Positions 5,379 to 14,756 of a DNA stretch of 16,112 nucleotides are shown piece by piece. The translations under genes and the position numbers were made by a program. This DNA comes from Chloroflexota bacterium (GTDB taxonomy: Bacteria; Chloroflexota; Limnocylindria; QHBO01): positions 1 through 16,112 of the forward strand of contig JADLBB010000222.1 in the NCBI GenBank assembly GCA_020848055.1, read 5' to 3'. Within the stretch, counting starts at the first letter, position 1. The number at the start of each line of letters is the position of its first letter. Below the pieces are notes generated by a model. It did not search any database. It had not been told where the DNA came from and was given only the letters and a program-made list of their open reading frames with translations.

Positions 5379-6565
5379 CCCGATGGCTCGATGGCGGCCA
5401 CCGCCCAGGCCGCGATGCCCTCGCGGCCGGCGAACCCCAGGCCGTCCGAGGTGGTGCCCTTGACCGAGATCGAGGCTGGTTCAAGGCCCAGCAATTCGGC
5501 CAAGCGAGCCACGATCTCGTCCCGACGCGGGGCGATGGCCGGGCTCTGCGCGGCGATGACGATGTCAACGCTGGCCGGTCGCCAGCCGTGGGCCGCGAGC
5601 CGCTCAAGCGCACCCTTGACCAGCACGGCCGAGTCAATGCCCTCCCACGCCGATTCGGCCGACGGAAACAGCGTCCCGACGTCGCCCAGTCCGGCCGCGC
5701 CGAGCAGCGCATCGATGAGCGCGTGGAGGGCGGCGTCACCGTCGGAGTGGCCCTCCAGGCCATCGGGCTCGCCGGGAAACTCGAGGCCCGCCAGGCGCAT
5801 CGGGCGCGCCGGCACGCGCCGGTGGGCGTCGAAGCCGATGCCGCTGCGCGCGCCGGTCGGAGCCTCGATCCCGGTGGCGCGCGCCGCCAGCAGCGCGCGC
5901 ATGGCGGGCAGATCGGCCGGATCGGTCAGCTTGCGGTTGGCCGGGTCGCCGGGAATGACGTGGACCGGCACGCCCGCCGCGGCCATCGCGCCGGCGTCAT
6001 CGGTGATAGGGCGACCCCAGGCATGTGCCTCCTCGATGGCGGCCCGCAGCGTGCCGAGGCGTGCGGCCTGCGGCGTCTGGGCGGCCGCGACCTCGTCGCG
6101 CTCGATGGCCCCGGCCACGCGTTCGGCGCGCACTCGCTTGAGCGAATCGCTGACGGGCACGACCGGGACCACGGCCCCGTCGATACGGGCCGCCGCATCC
6201 ACCACGGCCCGCATCAGCTCGACGCTCACGGCCGGCCGGGCCGCGTCGTGGACCAGGACGAGCGCGTCGTCATCGTGGCCGGCCTCGGTCAGCGCCCGCA
6301 GGCCGGAGATGACCGAGTCGGCCCGCTCGTCGCCTCCGGCGACGATCAGGCAGCGCTCCGCGTCGGCCGGAAGGGCAGCGCGGAAACGGCCTTCGGCCTC
6401 CCGCGGCACCGCCACCGCCACGTGCGCCAGGTCCGGGTCGGACAGGAGCACGTCCAGGCTCCAGCGCCAGGCAGGCCGGCCCCACAGGTCGGCCCACACC
6501 TTGTCGATGCCCATGCGGCTGCTCCGGCCGGCGGCGACGAGTATCGCGGTGTGGGGCGAAGCCAT
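5375..6565 (-). CDS. ispDF: Bifunctional IspDF: MEP cytidylyltransferase / MEcPP synthase
   Basis: A 396-residue fusion acting at two steps of the non-mevalonate isoprenoid pathway. IspD (about 1-225) makes CDP-ME from MEP and CTP: AILVAAGRSSRMGIDK at 7-22, VHDAARP at 105-111, QTPQ at 163-166, TDDAG at 188-192. IspF (about 240-396) cyclises CDP-ME phosphate: GIGFDAHR with metal ligands D246 and H248, LEGHSDGDAALHAL with H281, VDIVIAAQSPAI, and KGTTSDGLGFAG near the end. The IspE kinase is not in this window. I chose the ATG at 6565 because GGAGG lies 8 nt before it and IspD normally begins close to its AAG motif. A GTG at 6586 overlapping the previous stop is the alternative. Confidence 0.95.
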   Translation of the reverse strand: MASPHTAILVAAGRSSRMGIDKVWADLWGRPAWRWSLDVLLSDPDLAHVAVAVPREAEGRFRAALPADAERCLIVAGGDERADSVISGLRALTEAGHDDDALVLVHDAARPAVSVELMRAVVDAAARIDGAVVPVVPVSDSLKRVRAERVAGAIERDEVAAAQTPQAARLGTLRAAIEEAHAWGRPITDDAGAMAAAGVPVHVIPGDPANRKLTDPADLPAMRALLAARATGIEAPTGARSGIGFDAHRRVPARPMRLAGLEFPGEPDGLEGHSDGDAALHALIDALLGAAGLGDVGTLFPSAESAWEGIDSAVLVKGALERLAAHGWRPASVDIVIAAQSPAIAPRRDEIVARLAELLGLEPASISVKGTTSDGLGFAGREGIAAWAVAAIEPSG

Positions 6566-6573
6566 CCGGTGAT

Positions 6574-6578
6574 CCTCC
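6574..6578 (-). promoter_or_regulatory. Shine-Dalgarno deciding the ispDF start
   Basis: GGAGG on the minus strand lies eight bases before the ATG at 6565. It lies between the alternative GTG (6586) and this ATG, so it supports only the shorter reading. Confidence 0.7.
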
Positions 6579-6582
6579 GCCG

Positions 6583-7638
6583 TCACTCCGAGTCCGAGCG
6601 AGGCTGGGCGAAGATCATGCGGCCGGCCACGGTCTGCAGCACGCGCGTGACGCTGATCGGGACCGTGCTGTCCATGTAGCGCTGCCCGCCCTCGACCACG
6701 ATCATGGTGCCATCCTCGAGGTAGCCGACGCCCTGGCCCGCCTCCTTGCCCTCCTGGATGATCCGCACGCTCATCTCCTCGCCCGGATGGACGACCGACT
6801 TGACCGCGTTGGCGAGTTCGTTGATGTTCAGCACCCTGATGCCCTGCAGGTCGGCGACCTTGTTCAGGTTGTAGTCGTTGGTCAGGATCGCGGCGCCGGT
6901 GTCGCGCGCGTAGGCCATCAACTTGGCGTCCACCTCCGCCACCTCCGGATACGAGGCCTCGACCACCTCGACCGGGGAGGCCGCGTCACGCTGCAGCGCG
7001 GAGAGCATCTCCAGGCCGCGACGGCCGCGATTGCGGCGCATGGCGTCGGGCGAGTCGGCTATGCGCTGCAGCTCGTCGAGCACGAAACGGGGCACCACCA
7101 GCGTGCCCAGGATGAACCCGGTCCTGGCGATGTCGGCGATCCGACCATCGATCACCGCGCTGGTGTCGATGACAACCCGGTTGGTCGGCCCACCCTGGCG
7201 GCCGCCGGGTAGCATGTTCGCGAACCACGGCAGCAGCACGTCCCGCTTGCTCATCGTGATGATCAGCATCATCGCCGCCAGAAACAGCGCCACCACCAGG
7301 GGCGCCACCGACCCGCCCAGGCCGCCGATCTGCGCGAGTGGTACGCCGATGAGCAACCCCATCACCAGGCCCACCACGATGGCGGCCACGCCCAGTGCGA
7401 ACTCCCCCGCCCCGACCTCGGCCAGCCTCTCGGCGGCAAGGCGTGCCGGGTAGATGGTGATGTACGGGATGGCCAGGTAGCCGAACAGGAACATGGCCAC
7501 CACGAACGCGGTCAGGAAGGCGGGGCCATTGTCCCGACCGATGATATCGCCCGCGGCGCGCAGCACGGCCAGCCCGAGGGCGAAGCCGAACAGGGTGCCC
7601 AGCAGGGCACCGGCCAATTGGATGATGCGGGTGGCCAT
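6583..7638 (-). CDS. YacL-like membrane protein with PIN and TRAM domains
   Basis: A 351-residue protein. Four hydrophobic spans fill residues 5-128. A PIN nuclease-fold domain follows at about 154-272 with acidic residues in the expected places: VVIDTSAVIDGRI (D158, D164), FVLDELQ (E189), VDAKL (D237) and ILTNDYNLNKVA (D255). A TRAM RNA-binding domain closes the protein at about 283-345 (HPGEEMSVRIIQEGKEAGQG). The architecture is that of Bacillus YacL, a membrane-tethered putative ribonuclease of unknown target. In Bacillus yacL lies between disA and ispD; here it lies between radA and ispDF. The acidic cluster looks intact. No clear Shine-Dalgarno precedes the ATG; a promoter lies about 82 nt upstream. 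Confidence 0.93.
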   Translation of the reverse strand: MATRIIQLAGALLGTLFGFALGLAVLRAAGDIIGRDNGPAFLTAFVVAMFLFGYLAIPYITIYPARLAAERLAEVGAGEFALGVAAIVVGLVMGLLIGVPLAQIGGLGGSVAPLVVALFLAAMMLIITMSKRDVLLPWFANMLPGGRQGGPTNRVVIDTSAVIDGRIADIARTGFILGTLVVPRFVLDELQRIADSPDAMRRNRGRRGLEMLSALQRDAASPVEVVEASYPEVAEVDAKLMAYARDTGAAILTNDYNLNKVADLQGIRVLNINELANAVKSVVHPGEEMSVRIIQEGKEAGQGVGYLEDGTMIVVEGGQRYMDSTVPISVTRVLQTVAGRMIFAQPRSDSE

Positions 7639-7701
7639 TGTCGAAACCGATGAGTCCGGGATGAATGAACCGTCGAGCCCGCCGCGGAAAACGGATGAAC
7701 G

Positions 7702-7715
7702 GCCGTCTCGACGGC
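7702..7715. promoter_or_regulatory. Operator-like dyad at the predicted start of the PIN/TRAM transcript
   Basis: GCCGTC and GACGGC form a 6-2-6 inverted repeat that overlaps the predicted transcription start of the promoter at 7720-7748. Such a position suits a repressor site or a small 5' hairpin. Short GC-rich dyads arise easily in this genome, so this is weak. Confidence 0.25.
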
Positions 7716-7719
7716 GGTC

Positions 7720-7748
7720 ACCTTAGCACGCGCCCCCGGCCACGTCCA
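7720..7748 (-). promoter_or_regulatory. Candidate promoter of the PIN/TRAM-ispDF-rlmB operon
   Basis: The minus strand shows TGGACG (7748-7743), a 17-base spacer, and TAAGGT (7725-7720). TAAGGT follows the TANNNT pattern common in high-GC bacteria. It lies in the 145-nt gap after radA, and the next genes are tightly packed behind it. Confidence 0.5.
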
Positions 7749-7783
7749 CGCTTGGTACGTGGCGGGTACCGGCACCGGGCGGG

Positions 7784-9154
7784 TCAGTCGCCGAGCGCGC
7801 TGCCGAGCGCGGCGCGGATGTCGCGCGCCACGACGATCCCCCGTGCGGACCCCGACCCGCTGCCGCGACTCGGGCCGGTTACGAGCTGCCTGTAGCCGAG
7901 ACGCGAGGCCTCCAGCCAGCGGCGGTCGGCCCGCACGGCACCGCGCAGCCTGCCGGACAGGGCTACCTCGCCCGCGAGGACGGTGGCCGCATCGATCGGG
8001 CGCTCACGCAGGCTCGAGGCGAGTGCGGCGGCCACGGCCAGGTCAGCGGCGGGCTCGTCGATGCGCAGTCCTCCGGCGACGTTGACGTACACGTCGTGGC
8101 TCGCAAGGTTGACGCCCGCGTGCCGCGCCAGGACGGCGATGAGCATCAGCACCCGGTTGGTGTCGATGCCGGTGGTCGCGCGCCGGGGAGAGCCGAACGC
8201 CGACGGGGCGCACAGGGCCTGGATCTCGACCGCCAGGGGCCTGGTGCCCTCGAGGGCGATGGTGACCGCCGCCCCGGCCGATGGCGCCTCGTCAGACTCG
8301 ATGAAGAAGCGGCTGGCATCGGCCACCTCCGCCAGTCCGTCCCCTCGCATCTCGAGCACGCCGACCTCGTCGGTGGAGCCGAACCGATTCTTGGCCGCCC
8401 GCAGCAGTCGCGTCGATCCGAGCCGCTCGCCCTCGATGTAGATGACCGCATCGACCAGGTGTTCGAGCGTTCGGGGACCGGCGACGGTACCTTCCTTGGT
8501 CACGTGGCCGACCAGCGCCACGCAGGTCCCGGTCTGCTTGGCGACCTCGGCCAGGCGGGCGGCGACCTCGCGCACCTGCCCCACGCTGCCGGCCGGCCCG
8601 GACAGGTCCGCGCTGCCGATGGTCTGCACGCTGTCGACCACCACGACGTCGGCCTCCGCCGCGTCGATGGCGGTCAGCGTGGTGGCGAGGTCCGAGGTCG
8701 CCGCGAGCGACAGGCCCTCGACGACGCCGCCGACGCGCTCGCCGCGGCCGCGTACCTGGGCGGCCGATTCCTCGCCGGTCACGTACAGGACGCGACGGCC
8801 GTCGCGAGCCAGCCGTGCTGCCACCTGGAGCAGCAGCGTCGATTTTCCAATCCCCGGATCGCCACCGAACAGCAGGATCGAGCCGGGGACGAAGCCGCCG
8901 CCCAGCACACGGTCAACCTCCCCAATGCCCGACGAGAGCCGCGCGGCCTCTGCGCTCTCGACCGCCGAGATGGGGCTGATGGCCGCCATCCCGGCGACGG
9001 CTCGTGCGGCAGACGGCGTCCGCGCGATCGCGCGCGGCGCGGCAAGCGTCTCGACCAGCGTGTTCCACGCGCCGCAGGTGGCGCATTGGCCGGCCCACTT
9101 GGGCGCGGCGGCGCCACATTGCTGGCACACGAAGGTCGTCTTCACGGCCGGCAC
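7784..9154 (-). CDS. radA: DNA repair protein RadA
   Basis: A 456-residue protein, the usual RadA length. A zinc finger opens the protein (C10, C13, C24, C27). The RecA-like ATPase core has Walker A GDPGIGKST at 98-106, Walker B VVVDS at 171-175 and the RadA-specific KNRFG motif at 255-259. A Lon-protease-like domain without evident protease residues fills about 290-456. RadA is a hexameric helicase that helps branch migration during recombination. The GTG start at 9154 has GAGG six bases upstream; a second GTG at 9145 is possible. Most RadA proteins have GEPGIGKS; here Asp replaces Glu. It follows clpC by 67 nt, as in Firmicutes, but disA does not follow. Confidence 0.96.
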   Translation of the reverse strand: MPAVKTTFVCQQCGAAAPKWAGQCATCGAWNTLVETLAAPRAIARTPSAARAVAGMAAISPISAVESAEAARLSSGIGEVDRVLGGGFVPGSILLFGGDPGIGKSTLLLQVAARLARDGRRVLYVTGEESAAQVRGRGERVGGVVEGLSLAATSDLATTLTAIDAAEADVVVVDSVQTIGSADLSGPAGSVGQVREVAARLAEVAKQTGTCVALVGHVTKEGTVAGPRTLEHLVDAVIYIEGERLGSTRLLRAAKNRFGSTDEVGVLEMRGDGLAEVADASRFFIESDEAPSAGAAVTIALEGTRPLAVEIQALCAPSAFGSPRRATTGIDTNRVLMLIAVLARHAGVNLASHDVYVNVAGGLRIDEPAADLAVAAALASSLRERPIDAATVLAGEVALSGRLRGAVRADRRWLEASRLGYRQLVTGPSRGSGSGSARGIVVARDIRAALGSALGD

Positions 9155-9221
9155 GTCAGGCCTCGGGTCGGCATGCCGGTCAGTCTGCCCGGCGAGCGCT
9201 TACCACGCCGTTACGCGCGGC

Positions 9222-11708
<2,487 letters not shown>

Positions 11709-11845
11709 GGCTGCTCGCAGTTTACGGTACGCGCCGCGCACGCCGCTCACGCTGGCGCGCCGGGCGAACCTCGACCATGCGCATGACGGCGCGCGTCCAC
11801 GGGGCGTTCCAGCCGGACCGACCGGCCATCGGGAGCGCCGGGAGG

Positions 11846-13690
11846 TCAGGCCTTCGCCGTCTCCGCGCTGTCCTCGTCGGCGGAGGCCGGCTCGGGATCG
11901 CCGACGGGCTCCATGCCGGCCAAGGCCGCCTCGGCCTCGGCCTCGACGGCAACGGCCGCCGGCTCATCGGCCACCGGCTCGCTATCGGACGCGCCGCTCG
12001 CCTCGGCTGGCGCATCCTCGGCTGGCTCGGCCGCCGCGGCCTCGACGCTGCGGAACTGATCGAGCAGTCCGGAGTTCGCGAAGGCGGCGGCCATGGTGTT
12101 GTCGATGCCCCCTTCGGGCTCGGCGGTCGCGTCCTCGGGCCGATAGTCGAACCGATCGCGACGCGGCCCGCGTTCGCGCTTGGGACGATCCTCGCGCGGT
12201 GCCGGCGCCGGTCGATCCTCGGCCTGCTTGAGGCTGAGCCCCAGGCGATGCCGGTCGGACTCCAGGCTGATGATGCGCAACTTGAGCTGCTGGCCCTCCT
12301 GGACCACGTCGCCCGGATGCGCCACGCGCTGGTGCGAGAGCTCGCTGATATGGATCAGGCCCTCGAGGCCCTCCTCGACGCGGATGAAGGCCCCGAAGTT
12401 CACCAGCTTGGTGACGGTGCCGTCGATGACGTCACCGATCTTGTACTTGGCGACCGACTCCTGCCACGGGTCGGGCTGCAGACGGCGGATCGACAGGCTG
12501 ATGCGACCGCGCTCGTGGTTGATGTCGATGACCTCGGCCTCGACCTCCTCGCCGATCTGGTAGGCGGTCTCCGGGTTGTTGACCTTGTTCCACGACAGCT
12601 CCGACTTATGCACCAGGCCGTCGATCCCACCGAGGTCCACGAAGACGCCGAACGGGGCGATGGATCGAACCACGCCGGTCACGTGCTGGCCGTTCTCGAG
12701 GCTGCTGAACAGCTCGTCGCGCTTCTCGCGACGCTCCTCGTAGAGGGCGACCTTCTCCGACAGGATGAGACGATTCGCCTTGCGATTGACCTCGAGGATC
12801 TTCAGCCGAAGCGTGCGACCCACGAACGGCTGCAGCTTCTCGGCGATCTCCTGGGCCGCGTCACGTGGCTGCTCGTCGCGCGGCCGGCGCGGGAAGTCGA
12901 CGATCTGGCTGATCGGTACGAAGCCCCGGACGCCGAGGTCCACGATCAGGCCACCCTTGTTGTGGTCGATGACGCGCGCCTCGACGATCTCGCCGGCGTC
13001 GAACCGCTCCTGCATGCCGCGCCACTTGCGCTCCAGGCCGGCGCGGCGCAGCGACAGGACGGCGTGGCCCTCCGGAGACTCGGGCTGCAGGACGTAGACG
13101 AGGACCTCGCTGCCGACCTCGATCTCCGGACGCGCCTCGTCGCCATCTCGCGGGCCGCGGCGGTTCATGAGCTCGCGGTTGCTGACGACGCCCTCGCTCT
13201 TGCCACCGAAGTCGACCAGGATCTCGTCGGGGTCGATGCGGACGATGGTGCCCTCGACCACATCGCCGTGCTTGAGGCTCTTGACCTCGTTGGCGGGGTT
13301 GTCGAACAGCTCCGCCATCGTCATCGGCTCACGCTCCGGCTCGACGAAGCCAGGCGCGACTGGCGCGGGCTCCGACGCCGGCTCCTCTACTGCGGCGGCA
13401 GGCGCTTCGGGCGATTCGACGAGCGCGACGATGGGCTCCGGCTCGGGCGATGCCGGCCCTGGCTCCGGCGCTGGCTCGGCGACGGCGGTGAGCGCCATCT
13501 CCGGCGCCGCCTCATCGGCCGGGTCGGCATCGGGGACGGCGGTCGCGTCGGTCGCGTCGGCCGCCTCGCTGGCAACATCCATCACCGGCTGGGGGGTGGA
13601 AGCCTCGGCGGCGGAAGCCTCGGGGGCTTCGACTGCGGCGCCGTCCACCTCTGGACTGGCCGGGTTCGTGTCGTCGGTCAAGTTCGTCAA
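11846..13690 (-). CDS. rpsA: 30S ribosomal protein S1 (four S1 domains with long acidic ends)
   Basis: A protein of about 614 residues. Four S1 RNA-binding folds lie at about 139-214, 230-314, 332-402 and 418-488 (for example GVVRSIAPFGVFVDLGGIDG and GTVTKLVNFGAFIRVEEG). S1 tethers mRNA to the 30S subunit and helps unfold its 5' end. The first 120 and last 125 residues are Ala/Glu/Pro/Asp-rich low complexity, joined to the core on the C-terminal side by a basic patch (PREDRPKRERGPRRDRF). The TTG at 13690 has AGGAG four bases upstream. TTG at 13708 and, without the extension, ATG at 13324 (GGAG nine bases upstream) are alternatives. E. coli S1 has six domains; four is common in Gram-positive-type S1. 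Confidence 0.92.
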   Translation of the reverse strand: MTNLTDDTNPASPEVDGAAVEAPEASAAEASTPQPVMDVASEAADATDATAVPDADPADEAAPEMALTAVAEPAPEPGPASPEPEPIVALVESPEAPAAAVEEPASEPAPVAPGFVEPEREPMTMAELFDNPANEVKSLKHGDVVEGTIVRIDPDEILVDFGGKSEGVVSNRELMNRRGPRDGDEARPEIEVGSEVLVYVLQPESPEGHAVLSLRRAGLERKWRGMQERFDAGEIVEARVIDHNKGGLIVDLGVRGFVPISQIVDFPRRPRDEQPRDAAQEIAEKLQPFVGRTLRLKILEVNRKANRLILSEKVALYEERREKRDELFSSLENGQHVTGVVRSIAPFGVFVDLGGIDGLVHKSELSWNKVNNPETAYQIGEEVEAEVIDINHERGRISLSIRRLQPDPWQESVAKYKIGDVIDGTVTKLVNFGAFIRVEEGLEGLIHISELSHQRVAHPGDVVQEGQQLKLRIISLESDRHRLGLSLKQAEDRPAPAPREDRPKRERGPRRDRFDYRPEDATAEPEGGIDNTMAAAFANSGLLDQFRSVEAAAAEPAEDAPAEASGASDSEPVADEPAAVAVEAEAEAALAGMEPVGDPEPASADEDSAETAKA

Positions 13691-13694
13691 TACG

Positions 13695-13699
13695 CTCCT
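13695..13699 (-). promoter_or_regulatory. Shine-Dalgarno supporting the TTG start of rpsA
   Basis: AGGAG on the minus strand lies four bases before the TTG at 13690. It lies inside the reading frame if the upstream TTG (13708) were used, so it favours the later start. The spacing is a little short. Confidence 0.45.
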
Positions 13700-13725
13700 G
13701 TCGGTCAATGTCCCCGATAACGAAC

Positions 13726-13748
13726 GACGCCCTCACATCGAGGGCGTC
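13726..13748 (-). promoter_or_regulatory. Hairpin in the rpsA leader
   Basis: GACGCCCT and AGGGCGTC form a perfect eight-pair stem with a seven-base loop, ending about 36 nt before the rpsA TTG. No T-run follows, so it is not an obvious terminator. S1 represses its own translation in E. coli through a folded leader, so an autoregulatory role is possible. A role in a transcript from mutM's direction is unlikely because mutM starts further right. Confidence 0.45.
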
Positions 13749-13846
13749 CATCACCGTCATTCGCTGCCAGGTGCTGCCTGCGGTCTTCTCTCGACGACTC
13801 GGTGCTCCTTTTGCGCTGACCGATTGATGAACGCGCGCAATGCGCT

Positions 13847-13890
13847 GGTATGGGGTTGTCCGCGATGAGGCCGCGACAGCATACCATACC
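13847..13890. promoter_or_regulatory. Long inverted repeat between rpsA and mutM
   Basis: GGTATGG (13847-13853) and CCATACC (13884-13890) are complementary. Within them TGT/ACA and CGCG/CGCG also pair around an ATGAGGC loop, with one bulged C. The structure lies in the divergent control region and abuts the mutM ribosome binding site. It could be a protein-binding dyad serving both genes or an mRNA hairpin for mutM. No convincing -35/-10 pair was found for either gene here. Confidence 0.35.
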
Positions 13891-13894
13891 CTCC

Positions 13895-13901
13895 AAGGAG
13901 G
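13895..13901 (+). promoter_or_regulatory. mutM Shine-Dalgarno, preceded by its own complement
   Basis: AAGGAGG lies ten bases before the GTG at 13912 and fixes that start. CCTCC at 13890-13894 immediately precedes it, so CCUC can pair with GAGG around a CAAG loop and hide part of the site. Confidence 0.65.
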
Positions 13902-13911
13902 ACCCCGCCAC

Positions 13912-14730
13912 GTGCCCGAGCTGCCCGACCTCACGATCGTGGCCGAGGAATTGGCCCGGCGCGTCGCGGGTCGCCGGATCGTTCGGGCCACTGCGCCCAC
14001 GCCGATCCTGGTCCGCGCCACGCCCGACGAGCTCGACCGGCTGGCCGGCGTCACCCTGGGCAGCGCTGCCCGGCGCGGCAAGTTCATGCTGCTGCCGCTC
14101 GACCGCAACGGGAGCACCGAGCGTACGCTGGCCGCCAATCCGATGCTGGCGGGCCGCTTCTGGATCACCGACCGGACCGAGCGAGTTCGCGCCCGGACCG
14201 GACTGCGACTCGAGCTCGATGACGGCCGCGACCTGCGCTACGTGGACCGCGAGATGCTGGGCAAGTTGTACCTGGTCGCACCCGGGTCCCTTGACGAGGT
14301 GCCCGGCTGGGCGGACATGGGCCCCGACGCCGATGATCCCGACCTGTCGCTGGAGGTCTTCCGCACCCGAATCCGCCGGCACCCCGGCGAGCTCAAGCCG
14401 CTGCTGCGCAACCCGCGCTTCGTCGCCGGCATCGGCAACGCCTACAGCGACGAGATCCTGTGGGAGGCTCGCCTGTCGCCGCGGCGCCGTCGCAGCACCC
14501 TGACCGACGACGAGGTCGAGCGACTGTACGTGGCCATGCGCACCGTCCTGGCCGACGCCATCGACCGGCTGCGGGCACTGGTGCCGCCCGACATCCAGAC
14601 CCAGCACCGGGAGTTCCTCAGGGTCCATCTGCGCGGTGGCGAGCCTTGCCCGCGCTGCGGGCGCGAGTTGCGCCAGATCGGCGGGCGAGAGGCCACGACC
14701 TTCTGTCGGAGTTGCCAGCCGCCGCTGTGA
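13912..14730 (+). CDS. mutM: Fpg/Nei-family DNA glycosylase (formamidopyrimidine-DNA glycosylase type)
   Basis: A 272-residue protein and the only plus-strand gene. It starts MPELPDLTIVAEEL, giving catalytic Pro2 and Glu3. K57 lies in RRGKFML. The helix-two-turn-helix has GIGNAYSDEIL with N176. A C-terminal zinc finger (C246, C249, C265, C268) encloses GREATTF. The enzyme removes oxidised purines such as 8-oxoguanine and cuts the strand by beta,delta-elimination. Some usual Fpg residues differ: HLGMSG is replaced by NPMLAGRF, and the DPRRFG loop by DREMLGKL, so damage preference may differ from E. coli Fpg. The GTG start follows AAGGAGG. It is convergent with the LysM gene (26 nt) and divergent from rpsA. 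Confidence 0.88.
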   Translation: MPELPDLTIVAEELARRVAGRRIVRATAPTPILVRATPDELDRLAGVTLGSAARRGKFMLLPLDRNGSTERTLAANPMLAGRFWITDRTERVRARTGLRLELDDGRDLRYVDREMLGKLYLVAPGSLDEVPGWADMGPDADDPDLSLEVFRTRIRRHPGELKPLLRNPRFVAGIGNAYSDEILWEARLSPRRRRSTLTDDEVERLYVAMRTVLADAIDRLRALVPPDIQTQHREFLRVHLRGGEPCPRCGRELRQIGGREATTFCRSCQPPL

Positions 14731-14738
14731 CCCGACGA

Positions 14739-14753
14739 GTCCGCCGGCCGGAC
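14739..14753. terminator. Possible bidirectional terminator hairpin
   Basis: GTCCG and CGGAC pair around CCGGC in the 26-nt gap between the convergent stops of mutM and the LysM gene. There is no T-run on either side, so intrinsic termination is doubtful. Confidence 0.25.
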
Positions 14754-14756
14754 CGC

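Noticed and set aside
4521..6572. A plus-strand open frame of 683 codons opposite rlmB and ispDF
   Set aside because: It begins within a tRNA and runs antisense to two well-identified enzymes; its composition is Arg/Ala/Ser-rich shadow sequence.
11777..13720. A plus-strand open frame of 647 codons opposite rpsA
   Set aside because: It is the antisense of four recognisable S1 domains and shows no domain itself.
13861..13890. A plus-strand promoter TTGTCC...TACCAT for mutM
   Set aside because: The spacing is 20 bases and the -10 matches poorly; the sequence is better explained as part of the inverted repeat.
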